Origin: Armatimonadetes bacterium Uphvl-Ar1
GTDB taxonomy: Bacteria; Armatimonadota; Fimbriimonadia; Fimbriimonadales; Fimbriimonadaceae
Length of the DNA stretch: 64,000 nucleotides
Direction of reading: 5' to 3'
NCBI GenBank assembly: GCA_002162075.1
Contig: CP021423.1
Span: forward strand, 124,001 to 188,000
The position numbers and the translations under genes are program-made. Shown here piece after piece: positions 1 to 8,058 of the stretch (within the stretch, counting starts at the first letter, position 1; every line of letters starts with the position of its first letter). The notes below the pieces were generated by a model. The model saw only the letters and a list, made by a program, of their open reading frames with translations, was not told the DNA's origin and did not search any database.

Positions 1-378
1 ACTCAGGCACCGGACAAGATTGCAAGTAGCTTGACAACAAGCAATTTTGTGAATTCGCTTGCGGTTGTGAACAATGCCAACGGTACTCGAACGATGAAGT
101 TTGACATCAATGCGGCTTTGGTGAACAATCACGATCCGAAGTACGGTCCGGCCAATAACTGGTTTGGCACTGGCTTTGACAACAAGGTTGGGATTTGGTT
201 CCACCCGGTTGATGGTTTGGATGCCAAGTACGGCACGGATGGCTTCTTGAAGAAGTTTGAATTTGACAAGCAGGGTTGGGTTGACGGTTCAAATTTGGAA
301 GCAGTTCCTGAGCCGTTCACGATGGGTGCTTTGGGCTTGATGGCTTTGGCCGCTCGCCGCAAGAAAAAGAACGCTTAA
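1..378 (+). CDS. PEP-CTERM sorted protein, 5' end outside the window
   Basis: The frame is open from the first base, so the true start lies upstream; a TTG at 31 is in frame but need not be the start. About 125 codons are visible. The body is rich in Asn, Gly, Phe and Asp, typical of an exported beta-rich protein. The last 25 residues carry the motif V-P-E-P, a hydrophobic stretch (GALGLMALAA) and a basic RRKKK cluster, the tripartite PEP-CTERM signal. In characterised systems such tails are processed by an exosortase during export to the surface; no exosortase gene lies in this window. A terminator follows 28 nt after the stop. The function of the body is unknown. Confidence 0.8.
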   Translation, partial: TQAPDKIASSLTTSNFVNSLAVVNNANGTRTMKFDINAALVNNHDPKYGPANNWFGTGFDNKVGIWFHPVDGLDAKYGTDGFLKKFEFDKQGWVDGSNLEAVPEPFTMGALGLMALAARRKKKNA

Positions 379-405
379 TTGCTTTTCTGCTGAGAAGTAA
401 GGGTG

Positions 406-438
406 AACAGCTCCTCGCGTGCGGGGGGCTGTTTTTTT
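406..438 (+). terminator. Rho-independent terminator after the PEP-CTERM gene
   Basis: AACAGCTCC pairs with GGGGCTGTT (one G-T pair) around an 8-10 nt loop and is followed by seven T residues. It lies directly downstream of the PEP-CTERM gene. Confidence 0.85.
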
Positions 439-608
439 ATAAACTTCACAACTTACTTGAGGTTTTGGCATGAAATGTGCATCAAGTATTGTACGGAACG
501 CAGTAAATCTGGTCTGGTTTTCTGGGTTCTCTCAGTCAAAAGCTGAGTCCCATTCCGACAGTGAAATGGTGAGGGGCGGAGTGTTCGCCGCCCTCTCACC
601 CATTCTTT

Positions 609-1265
609 TTAGAACCTTACTCCGATCATGTACGCGGGGTTCTTGCCGTTTATCAAGAAGAGTCCCGATGTGTATTGATCCCAGGAGTAGGTGACGAACG
701 GATGGGTTTGGTGGCCTTCGTTTTGAAAGCCGAATGTCCATCGATCGGGAGTTGTGTATTTGACGCCCAACAATCCGTGGGCGTGGTTTTCGTTAGATCG
801 GAAACCAATTCCGGTGTAGATGTTGAGTCTTGCCTCTCCGAACTGCCAATTTTTCTCGCCGGTCAGGCTGTATCCGGGGTTTCCGGTGCCGATGCCTTGG
901 ACACCAGCGGAAGCATTGATCCCGGGAAAGTTGGTTGCTTCGGGGAGGAGGTTGACGCTTGCCAGCCATCGGAAGGCGTTTTGCTCATAGAGGTGGGCGA
1001 CGCCGAGCGAGATGCGCGGGTCACGCCGGTACCAGATAAACGTTTCGGCTTCGGTGATGGTGGTCGGCGCGATGACTGTGTTGATCATCCACGTTGTTTG
1101 TTCTGCCGAACCGGCAGAATATCCTCCCGCGACTCAGAGAGGGCAGAGGGCTTGTCCGGTGCCTTGTTCCTGAGTTTTGGGTTTGATTTCTGGTTCAGTT
1201 TGGGCTTGGGCGGGGAGCCCGAAGGCTCCCAGCGCGAGCACCATGAGGATGCTCTTGGTTGTCAT
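609..1265 (-). CDS. Secreted barrel-like protein interrupted by an in-frame TGA
   Basis: Two open stretches lie in the same frame. Codons from ATG 1265 encode a signal peptide (K-S-I-L-M-V-L-A-L-G-A-F-G, cleavage near AQA) and a short linker, reaching a TGA at 1136-1134. The same frame continues to 609 with 174 codons of alternating polar/aromatic sequence ending in Phe (I-G-V-R-F), as in outer-membrane beta-barrels. Without the TGA the product would be a normal secreted protein of about 218 residues. The TGA follows C-P-L, giving a C-x-x-stop pattern. Alternatives are a nonsense mutation, a base-call error, selenocysteine recoding, or separate translation of the second part from ATG 1088. 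The start overlaps the metallothionein-like stop (ATGA), so the genes are probably co-transcribed. Function unknown. Confidence 0.5.
1101..1119 (-). other. Perfect hairpin just downstream of the in-frame TGA
   Basis: On the minus strand TTCTGCCG and CGGCAGAA form an uninterrupted 8-bp stem closing a GTT loop. The loop begins 22 nt after the TGA at 1134-1136. There is no T-run, so it is not an intrinsic terminator. The spacing and the G at the first loop position resemble bacterial SECIS elements, but the role is unproven. Confidence 0.5.
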
Positions 1266-1378
1266 TTGCAGGTGCAGTTCCCTTCTTCGTCGGCGCACTT
1301 GCAGCATGCGCAAGGGTTGCATTGACAGTCGGGGCCGCAGGTGCAGCAAGCGCAACAGGTTTGTGTGTTTTCGTTCAT
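1262..1378 (-). CDS. Metallothionein-like Cys-rich peptide (38 aa)
   Basis: Reading the minus strand from ATG 1378 gives a 38-residue peptide with 13 cysteines arranged as CC, CxC and CxxC clusters (T-C-C-A-C-C-T-C-G-P-D-C-Q-C, then P-C-A-C-C-K-C) and ending T-C-K before TGA at 1262-1264. There is no signal peptide, so it should be cytoplasmic. Such density of Cys pairs is known from metallothioneins that bind Cu(I), Zn or Cd; the particular metal cannot be told. The stop overlaps the ATG of the next gene (ATGA), and the preceding gene encodes a secreted protein sharing the motif C-x-C-G-P-[AD]-C-Q-C, so the three probably form one metal-response operon. Confidence 0.75.
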   Translation of the reverse strand: MNENTQTCCACCTCGPDCQCNPCACCKCADEEGNCTCK

Positions 1379-1438
1379 TTGTTCCTAATCGTGGTCATGG
1401 CTTCGGTTGGATTTGAAGCGGATTGACTTGGGTTTTGA

Positions 1439-1798
1439 TTAGGAAGTTGGAGGGCCGCGAGGCGAGTGGCTGCGGTCGAGAACTTGATGAGTGGTTAAGT
1501 CGGTTAGTGGGGGGTGGGGATCAAGTTGTGGGGAGGAGGCTTGGGTGAGGTTGGGGGATTGTTCGGTGGGGAGAGTGCCTTCAGCGGTGGGAAGGGTGAC
1601 TTTTGTGTCTGCGGAGGGTGATTTTTCGGTCGTGCAGATGCAGGACGGGGCTTGATCTTCGTGGGGGCACTGGCAGGCCGGGCCGCAGCAACAGGAGGAT
1701 GAGGGTTGAGGGGGCTGGGCAATGGTGGGGGCAACGATTGTAAGGATCGCGAGGGTGGCGGCGAATTTTTTTGCCAGCTGGGCGAGGGGGTTGTTCAC
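1439..1798 (-). CDS. Secreted Cys-rich metal-binding protein candidate
   Basis: This encodes 119 residues from a GTG start. Residues 1-28 form a signal peptide (FAATLAILTIVAPTIAQ). Residues about 35-56 hold a cysteine cluster (SCCCGPACQC then SCIC) with His and acidic residues between the two halves. The rest is low-complexity Pro/Ser/Thr-rich. The C-[CT]-C-G-P-[AD]-C-Q-C motif recurs in the metallothionein-like peptide 60 nt downstream, which supports a common metal ligand role, here outside the cytoplasm. No named family is recognised. A TATACT hexamer lies 13 nt upstream of the start. Confidence 0.6.
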   Translation of the reverse strand: MNNPLAQLAKKFAATLAILTIVAPTIAQPPQPSSSCCCGPACQCPHEDQAPSCICTTEKSPSADTKVTLPTAEGTLPTEQSPNLTQASSPQLDPHPPLTDLTTHQVLDRSHSPRGPPTS

Positions 1799-1811
1799 TT
1801 GCCTTGTTGAT

Positions 1812-1817
1812 AGTATA
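1812..1817 (-). promoter_or_regulatory. -10 candidate for the metal-binding cluster
   Basis: TATACT on the minus strand lies 13 nt upstream of GTG 1798, between the pnp terminator and the gene. No convincing -35 element is visible at 16-19 nt. Confidence 0.35.
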
Positions 1818-1851
1818 AATGATTTTTCGGATTAGAGAGTTCGTGGGGCGT

Positions 1852-1885
1852 GAAAAAGCCCCGGAAGTTTGAAGTTTCCGGGGCT
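1852..1885 (-). terminator. Rho-independent terminator of rpsO-pnp
   Basis: On the minus strand AGCCCCGGAA pairs perfectly with TTCCGGGGCT around a 9-nt loop and is followed by a run of T residues. It lies 25 nt after the pnp stop. Confidence 0.9.
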
Positions 1886-1909
1886 GTGTAATTTCAAACT
1901 TACGTCAGA

Positions 1910-4237
1910 TTACTGACGTTTGCGGAAGCGGGAGCCGCCTTCGCCTTCGCCGTCTCGATCACGGCCGCCGCCATCGCGTCGGGGGCCTCGGTCTCGGTCG
2001 CCGTAGCTACCTCGTCCGCCGTCTCGACCACCGTCTCTGCTGCCGCGTCCGCCTCGATCTCTTCCGCCGCCGTCGCGGTCTCGGCTGAATGCCGGTCGTT
2101 CGCTGACGGGTGGGTTGGGATCGTTGAGTCGTTCGTTATCGGGGTTGAGGCCGATTGCGGAGAGGTTGATGCGGCCCATGCCATCCACTTCGTGGACTCG
2201 GACGTTGATCACATCGCCTTCGCTGAGGACGTCATCAGGTCGTCCGATTTTGGCCTTGGTGAGTTGGTCGGTTGGCACCATTCCGTCTTTGCCGTTGGGC
2301 ATGGAGACGAGGGCACCTCGGCCCATGAGCCGGGTGACGGTTCCGGTGAATTCAAATCCGACTTCGATTTCGGCGGTGAGGCCCTTGATCAACGCAACAG
2401 CCTTTGCGGCTTTTTCACCAGTTGAAGAAGCAATGAGCACCCGACCATCCTTTTGGACGTCGATTTCGCAGCCTGATTCTTCGGTGATCCGGCGGATATT
2501 GGCTCCACCAGGGCCGATGAGGAGGCCGATTTTCTCGGTGTCAATTTGGAGGGTTTGGATGCGCGGTGCGGTTCCACTGAGCTCGGCTCTCGGCTTGGCA
2601 ATTTCCTCTTCCATGATGTCGAGGATTTTGTAGCGGGCATCTTTGGCTTGGGTGAGCGCGTCGATGAGGACTTGTTCGGGGATCCCTTCGAGTTTGGTGT
2701 CGAGTTGGAGGGCAGTGATGCCTTCTCGGGTTCCGGCGACTTTGAAGTCCATATCTCCGGTGTGGTCTTCGAGGCCTTGGATATCGGTGAGGATGGAGAA
2801 GTTCTTACCATCGCTCATGAGTCCCATCGCGATTCCGGCGACGGGGGCCTTGATCTTGACACCGGCGTCCATGAGGGCGAGAGTTGAACCGCAGACGGAG
2901 GCCATGGAGGACGATCCGTTACTTTCGAGGACTTCGCTGATCAGGTGGACGGTGTAGGGGAAATCGGGGTCATCCATGGGGACGACGGCTTCAATTGCTC
3001 GTTCGGCGAGGGCACCGTGTCCGACTTCTCGGCGACCGGGGCCACGGAGGGGTCGGGCTTCACCGACCGAGTAGGGCGGGAAGTTGTAGAAGTGCATGAA
3101 GCGCTTGGGTTCTTGTTCTTCATCGAGTTGGTCGAGGATATCGGCGTATTGCGCATCCTTGGGCATCCCGAGGGTGAGAACGGTCATGACTTGGGTTTGA
3201 CCGCGGGTGAAGAGTCCGGAACCGTGGACGCGGGGTAGAAGACCAGCGACGGCTTCGATGGGTCGAAGTTCGTCGAGCTTTCGTCCATCCGGTCGTTTGC
3301 CGTCTTTGATGACGGTGGCGCGGAGAACTTCCTTGATGGCTTTGTCGATGTATCCACCGAGGCTGGCGAGGAATTCGGCGTCATCTTCTTTGCCGACTTT
3401 GTATTTTTCCTTGAGTTCCTTTTTGAGGGTGGACTCAGCGTCTTCGCGGACAGTTTTGTCTTTGTGGAAGAGGGCGGCGGTGATGGCCTTGCCTTCTTTC
3501 TTCATGAGTTCTTCGAGGAACTTTTTGTCGGTCGGTTTTGATTCGACTACACGCTTTTCCTTGCCGGCGATTTTTGCGAAGGCTTCGAATTCCTTGCAGA
3601 TGAGTTGGATGTTTTCGTGGGCGAAGAGGAGGGCTTTGACCATGACTTCTTCGCTGACTTCTTTGGCACCGGATTCGACCATTGAGATGGCGCCTTTGTG
3701 TCCGGCGACGATGAGGTCGAGGGTGCTGACCTTCATTTGCTCGTAGGTTGGGAAGACGATGAATTCACCTTCGATGAGTCCGATTCGGACGCATCCGATG
3801 GGGCCGTTAAATGGTACGTCGGATACGGCGAGAGCGGCTCCGGCGGCATTGACGGCGAGGACATCGCTCGGCTGAGTGGCATCGATGCTGAAGGGCATGG
3901 CGATGACTTGGATTTCGTTGGTGCAGCCTTTGGGGAAGAGTGGACGCATGGGTCTATCCATGAGTCGCGCAATGAGGGTTGCTTTGGTTGAGGGTCTTCC
4001 ACCGCGCTTGATGACACCGCCGGGGATTTTCCCGATGGCGTATTTGCGTTCTTCAAAGTCACAGACGAGGGGGAGGAAGTCAATTCCTTCTCGTGCGGAT
4101 TGGGACATTGTGGCGGTTCCGAGAATGACGGATTCGTTGACGCCGAGGAGAACTGAGCCGCCGGCTTGTTTGGCGACGCGACCTGATTCGAGGTGGAAGG
4201 TGTGCCCTCCGACCTCGAAAGTGTGAGTGTGAATCAT
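1910..4237 (-). CDS. pnp: Polyribonucleotide nucleotidyltransferase (PNPase)
   Basis: PNPase degrades RNA 3'-5' by phosphorolysis, as a trimer and often with RNase E in a degradosome. The 775-residue product has the full architecture: a first RNase PH domain (about 8-145), the helical linker, a second RNase PH domain (about 325-460), a KH domain with the GPGGANIRRI motif near 571 and an S1 domain (about 630-697). Beyond S1 there is an extra tail of about 64 residues made of Arg-Gly-Asp repeats (GGRGSRDGGRDGGRG), which most PNPases lack and which may add RNA contacts. The start ATG 4237 has GAGG about 9 nt upstream. It follows rpsO in the same transcript, the classic rpsO-pnp order, and ends at a strong terminator. 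Confidence 0.97.
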   Translation of the reverse strand: MIHTHTFEVGGHTFHLESGRVAKQAGGSVLLGVNESVILGTATMSQSAREGIDFLPLVCDFEERKYAIGKIPGGVIKRGGRPSTKATLIARLMDRPMRPLFPKGCTNEIQVIAMPFSIDATQPSDVLAVNAAGAALAVSDVPFNGPIGCVRIGLIEGEFIVFPTYEQMKVSTLDLIVAGHKGAISMVESGAKEVSEEVMVKALLFAHENIQLICKEFEAFAKIAGKEKRVVESKPTDKKFLEELMKKEGKAITAALFHKDKTVREDAESTLKKELKEKYKVGKEDDAEFLASLGGYIDKAIKEVLRATVIKDGKRPDGRKLDELRPIEAVAGLLPRVHGSGLFTRGQTQVMTVLTLGMPKDAQYADILDQLDEEQEPKRFMHFYNFPPYSVGEARPLRGPGRREVGHGALAERAIEAVVPMDDPDFPYTVHLISEVLESNGSSSMASVCGSTLALMDAGVKIKAPVAGIAMGLMSDGKNFSILTDIQGLEDHTGDMDFKVAGTREGITALQLDTKLEGIPEQVLIDALTQAKDARYKILDIMEEEIAKPRAELSGTAPRIQTLQIDTEKIGLLIGPGGANIRRITEESGCEIDVQKDGRVLIASSTGEKAAKAVALIKGLTAEIEVGFEFTGTVTRLMGRGALVSMPNGKDGMVPTDQLTKAKIGRPDDVLSEGDVINVRVHEVDGMGRINLSAIGLNPDNERLNDPNPPVSERPAFSRDRDGGGRDRGGRGSRDGGRDGGRGSYGDRDRGPRRDGGGRDRDGEGEGGSRFRKRQ

Positions 4238-4262
4238 TATTTGAGCCTCTGACTAACTTGCG

Positions 4263-4544
4263 TTAGCGAGGCCGCACTTCACGAATGCCAAGCTCAGCGA
4301 TGAGCTCTCGGTACTTGACAACATCTTTATTTCGCATGTAGCCCTCGAGTTTTCTTCGTTTTCCGACGAGCTTGAGAAGCCCTTGTCGGGAGTGGAAGTC
4401 TTTTTTGTTTGTGCGCAAGTGGTCAGTGATCTGAGCGATGCGCGCTTGGAGGACGGCGATTTGCACTTCGGGAGAGCCGGTGTCTCCTTCGGAAGTGGCA
4501 TATTTTTTGATGATTTCAGCTTTTGTAACGGGATGCAGTGGCAT
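4263..4544 (-). CDS. rpsO: Small ribosomal subunit protein S15
   Basis: S15 binds the central domain of 16S rRNA and helps bridge the two subunits. The 93-residue product matches the whole family: conserved [16 protein letters not shown] near residues 20-28, the [18 protein letters not shown] block and [14 protein letters not shown]. It is only a few residues longer than the common 89. It is followed by pnp with 25 nt between stop and start. In E. coli this pair is joined in one transcript processed by RNases; here the order is the same. The 200-nt region upstream has no clear consensus promoter. Confidence 0.97.
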   Translation of the reverse strand: MPLHPVTKAEIIKKYATSEGDTGSPEVQIAVLQARIAQITDHLRTNKKDFHSRQGLLKLVGKRRKLEGYMRNKDVVKYRELIAELGIREVRPR

Positions 4545-4774
4545 TTGTTTAGTGTTGGCCTCGTTTTTATTGATGGATCTGACTTCACCGTTCTGCGGTC
4601 GAATGATTCAGATCGGCGAGGCTATCTGAGTGCCGCTCTCTGCAAGCTCCTCTTTGGGAAGAGATTCCAGACAACGGCGCGCAAAGTAGCCTTCGCTTTC
4701 GGGATGATACCTTGATGTTGGTGGGTTTGCGGGAGACCTAGAGTTGGTGGGGTACTTTTGGCTTGTTGATTGGT

Positions 4775-5662
4775 ATGCGGCTGAGCGTGGAAGAGTTGGC
4801 GGAGATTCGGGCAAGCCTGGATGGATTTGTTGGCTTGACGCTCACAGATTGTTGGGATGCTTGTGGGAGAATTTTTGAGTTTGGGGAGCAGATCGCTTTC
4901 GTTAACCGCAATGGAGAAGAGGTCAATTGGGCGACACGATTACTCAAGTCGCTCAATCGTTTTGAAATTGAAGGGTTGGTAGGTGGAATTCTCAACTCTG
5001 ATAACTACTCGGACGATGAGCGAATGCTTACGAAAGTTGCCATAGAGTTTCTTCATCGAATGAATGCGGGAGAGTTTAGAGTTGAGGCGATTAGTGTCTC
5101 AGAGTTGGGAGAGGTGAAAACAGATTTTGCGAGTGCTGTTTCACTACGAATTTTTGGGCGGACGATTGGCCGGGTGAGCGACGGGGAGAGCAGTGACGGT
5201 TGTTGGATATTGACCGTGCCCGGTCGATCCGTGCTGCTATATGAAGCAGGACTCAATGCAGGCCCCCATGTGACCCTTGAACTAGCTGCAAATGAGTTGA
5301 AGACCCTTCGTAAGGATTTAAGGTTGATGTTGGATGCTCAAATTATTGAGTTCTATGTCGGAAGTGAACTCTTAATGAAGTTACGATCTCACCAGTTTGA
5401 GTTTGACATTGTGTCGACAGGATTTGATGCTCGCCAAGTGAGGATTGATGGGAGACGGCCAGCTTGGGGTGATTCAGATTGGATTAATGAGTTTGGACCG
5501 GGAATATGTTTGGGTCGCGTTTTTGCTGACCGGACGGGCACAGTTTCGCTGTGGTTTGGCATGCGGATGATACGACTCGATGCGGAAAAAGGCTGGACTT
5601 TGAAGAGTGGCGAGTTTGAATACAGAGCTACTTCATCGGGTTTAGTCAGAAATTCCTGTTAG
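4775..5662 (+). CDS. Hypothetical protein, 295 aa
   Basis: No family is recognised. The product is soluble, with no signal peptide or membrane segment, and mixed alpha/beta in appearance: an N-terminal acidic part (residues 1-110, helical, E/L-rich) and a C-terminal part with many beta-prone stretches and tryptophans (W-G-D-S-D-W near 225). I prefer ATG 4775; a TTG at 4763 in the same frame would add four residues. It stands alone between divergent rpsO and gpsA, which starts 39 nt downstream on the same strand. Its codon use has less G-bias than its neighbours. Confidence 0.6.
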   Translation: MRLSVEELAEIRASLDGFVGLTLTDCWDACGRIFEFGEQIAFVNRNGEEVNWATRLLKSLNRFEIEGLVGGILNSDNYSDDERMLTKVAIEFLHRMNAGEFRVEAISVSELGEVKTDFASAVSLRIFGRTIGRVSDGESSDGCWILTVPGRSVLLYEAGLNAGPHVTLELAANELKTLRKDLRLMLDAQIIEFYVGSELLMKLRSHQFEFDIVSTGFDARQVRIDGRRPAWGDSDWINEFGPGICLGRVFADRTGTVSLWFGMRMIRLDAEKGWTLKSGEFEYRATSSGLVRNSC

Positions 5663-5701
5663 TTTTGCGGGGGAAGTTGCCACAATACAACTTAAGAGAT
5701 T

Positions 5702-6691
5702 ATGCGAATCAGGGTGATTGGTGCAGGGAGCTGGGGGACGGCTTTGAGTTTGGTGTTAGTTCGGAATGGTCACACGGTGGAGTTGGTGACGCATGATGAA
5801 TTGACGGCGGCTCAACTGAATCAGGATCGAGAGAATCGGCAATATTTGCCGGGGTACCGGTTTACGGAGACGGTGAGTGTGGTTTCTTTGGGGCGGCAAA
5901 GTGGTCCGGCGAACTTTACGGTGGTGGCGGTGCCGACCCATGCGGTGCGGGATGTGTTGCCTCAGATTGGTAATGGGGGGATTGTTTGTTTGGCGAGTAA
6001 GGGGCTTGACGAACAAACGGGTGGGGTTTTGAGCGATGTTTTGGCAGAAGTTTTGCCGGCGGCGATTCCGGTGGCATTGAGTGGTCCGAATCTGGCGGTT
6101 GAGTTGGCGAAAGGGGTTCCAACGGCGGCGGTTTGTGCGAGTCCGGATGAATCGGCGGCGGAGTTGGTGCGCAAGGCTTTCAATGGCAAGGGGTATCGGG
6201 TTTATATTGGGGATGATTTACGGGGCGTTGAGCTTGCGGGGGCGTTGAAGAACGTGATTGCGATTGGGGCAGGAATGAGCGACGGTTTGGGGTTTGGAGA
6301 CAACACGAAAGGGGCATTTGTGTGTCGCGGATTGGCGGAGATTGCCCGATTGGGGGTGGCGATGGGAGCGCGTATGGAGACGTTTTTGGGATTGGCGGGA
6401 GTGGGTGATTTGCTGGCGACTTGCAACAGTCGATTGTCGCGAAATTACCGGGTTGGTTTGGCGATTGCTCAGGGGAGCACTTTGGAGGAAGCAGTTGGCT
6501 CTTTGGGTCAGGTTGCGGAAGGGGTACCGACGCTACGGGTGGCTTTGCGGATGGCGGTTGAGCGCGGGATTGAAGTGCCATTGATGTCGACATTGAACGA
6601 TGTATTGATTGGACTGATTGGGTTTGACGAGGCGATTACTCGGTTGATGGAGCGGGATACTCGGTTTGAACTCGGTGAAAAAAAGGATTAA
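5702..6691 (+). CDS. gpsA: NAD(P)H-dependent glycerol-3-phosphate dehydrogenase
   Basis: GpsA reduces dihydroxyacetone phosphate to sn-glycerol 3-phosphate, the backbone of phospholipids, in the cytoplasm. The 329-residue product has the Rossmann motif GAGSWGTA at residues 7-14, the SGPNLAVE motif near 124-131, the catalytic-lysine region ELAGALKNVIAIGAGMSDG around 185-203 and GLAGVGDLLATCNS further on. Length and domain order are normal for the family. ATG 5702 is the natural start. No operon partner is evident; the next gene starts 50 nt downstream but is unrelated. Confidence 0.96.
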   Translation: MRIRVIGAGSWGTALSLVLVRNGHTVELVTHDELTAAQLNQDRENRQYLPGYRFTETVSVVSLGRQSGPANFTVVAVPTHAVRDVLPQIGNGGIVCLASKGLDEQTGGVLSDVLAEVLPAAIPVALSGPNLAVELAKGVPTAAVCASPDESAAELVRKAFNGKGYRVYIGDDLRGVELAGALKNVIAIGAGMSDGLGFGDNTKGAFVCRGLAEIARLGVAMGARMETFLGLAGVGDLLATCNSRLSRNYRVGLAIAQGSTLEEAVGSLGQVAEGVPTLRVALRMAVERGIEVPLMSTLNDVLIGLIGFDEAITRLMERDTRFELGEKKD

Positions 6692-6741
6692 GGCTTTGAT
6701 TTTGACCTGCAGGTAGAAGTGCGGGTGCCGACAATTTGAAT

Positions 6742-7998
6742 ATGTTCTCGGTTCGTCAGTTGAGTTTGCCCTTGGCTTTGTTTTTGGCGGGGGTGTTTGT
6801 TATTGGTTGCGGTGGCGGCGGTGGCGGGGCAACGGGCGGATCTTCGGGTGCGACGGGTGGAACGGGAACCACGGGGACAACAGCGACCACGGGCACAACA
6901 TCTACAACTGGATCGACGGCGACCACGGGGACGACGGGAACCACTGGAACGACAGGCACAACCGGCACGACATCATCTACTGGCACCACTGGATCTACCG
7001 GTACGACTTCAGGAACAACTTCGGGGACAACTTCTGGTACGACAACTGGAACTACTTCTGGAACCACTTCTGGAACCACTTCTGGAACCACGAGCGGAAC
7101 TACATCGGGAACGACGACTGGAACAACGACCGGAACAACGACGGGAACTACTACAGGAACGACGACGGGCTCCACAACGGGAACGACGGGCGGGGTGACG
7201 ATGCCGCAGGTGTTCTTCACGCGAGATGGTTCCGGTGCAATATCGCAGTTATTGCGGATGAACTGGGATGGGACAGGGGTGACGACGATCACGGCGACGG
7301 ATGCGAACAGGCTTTCGGTTTCGGCGGAATCGGGCTTGGCGAAGATTTTCTATGAGTCTTTGGAGACGGGAAATTCGGATGTATTTTCGGCGAACCTGGA
7401 TGGGACGGGTGCGGTCAATCTCACAAATAACTCGGCGGAAGATTTTGATTGTGTGGTGAGTGAAGACGGGAGTACGGTTGCCTTTCTATCGAACCGTTCT
7501 GGAACGACTCGGCTTTATGTGATGACATCGAGTGGGACGGGAGTCACAGAGATTTCGGCACTTGCCGGGATGGATGGTTTGGGGTTGGCATTGAATGCGG
7601 ATGGAAGCCGGGTGGTTTTCTGTGCGGCACCGAGTGGATGGCCGCAGATTTACACAGCGAACACGAGTGGAACGATCACGGTGACAAATTTGAGTAATGA
7701 TTTGAACTCGTTTGATTTGACGCCAGTGATTTCTCCCGATGGAACGACGGTGGTTTATTCCAAAGATGGTGATTTGTATCGCATGCCGATTGGCGGTGGG
7801 ACGAAGACTTTCATTTACTCGGCGGCGGGGGATATTGAGTTTCCGAGCTATTCGAGTGATGGGACGAAGATTGTCTTTTTGAGTCTGGTGAATTTGGCTT
7901 GGGATGTTTTCCGAGTTGATGCGAATGGCTCTAATGCCGTGAATTTGACAACGACTCCGACGGACGAAGGGAAGGTTTCGGGTTACGTTGGTCAGTAA
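6742..7998 (+). CDS. Lipoprotein with Thr/Gly linker and TolB-like beta-propeller
   Basis: Residues 1-23 form a lipoprotein signal peptide ending in the lipobox V-I-G-C, followed by poly-Gly. Residues about 30-152 are a low-complexity linker of T-G-T-T and S-G-T-T repeats. The remaining 260 residues contain WD40/TolB-like repeats (D-L-Y-R-M-P, N-R-S-G-T-T-R-L-Y-V-M, S-P-D-G-T-T-V-V-Y-S-K-D-G), which form beta-propellers that often bind proteins or peptidoglycan-linked partners. ATG 6742 is preferred over an in-frame TTG at 6736. The likely picture is a lipid-anchored propeller on a long flexible stalk. It is followed by the pilus-type inner-membrane genes, 60 nt away, though a functional link is only suggested. 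Confidence 0.75.
   Translation: MFSVRQLSLPLALFLAGVFVIGCGGGGGGATGGSSGATGGTGTTGTTATTGTTSTTGSTATTGTTGTTGTTGTTGTTSSTGTTGSTGTTSGTTSGTTSGTTTGTTSGTTSGTTSGTTSGTTSGTTTGTTTGTTTGTTTGTTTGSTTGTTGGVTMPQVFFTRDGSGAISQLLRMNWDGTGVTTITATDANRLSVSAESGLAKIFYESLETGNSDVFSANLDGTGAVNLTNNSAEDFDCVVSEDGSTVAFLSNRSGTTRLYVMTSSGTGVTEISALAGMDGLGLALNADGSRVVFCAAPSGWPQIYTANTSGTITVTNLSNDLNSFDLTPVISPDGTTVVYSKDGDLYRMPIGGGTKTFIYSAAGDIEFPSYSSDGTKIVFLSLVNLAWDVFRVDANGSNAVNLTTTPTDEGKVSGYVGQ
6835..7197 (+). repeat. Thr-Gly-Ser coding minisatellite
   Basis: This tract codes for the Thr/Gly/Ser stalk of the lipoprotein. It consists of 9-12 bp units such as TCTGGAACCACT and ACAACGGGA with third-position variation, about 30 units in all. 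Such tracts can change length by slippage. Confidence 0.8.
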
Positions 7999-8058
7999 TG
8001 GTTGTTTTGTGCGTCTTGACCAGTAGAATTGATGGGGCAAGGCGTAGGAACGGAGTAG

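Noticed and set aside
4608-4814. 68-residue minus-strand frame upstream of rpsO
   Set aside because: It has no ribosome site or recognisable domain and lies in the rpsO leader region; composition does not support it.
7040-7200. Regular short repeats that could suggest a CRISPR array
   Set aside because: Units are 9-12 bp, in frame and without spacers; they code for the lipoprotein stalk.
6756-7292. Long Pro/Val-rich open frame on the minus strand
   Set aside because: It is the antisense reading of the Thr/Gly repeat tract (GGT/ACC units), with no start signal and no domain.
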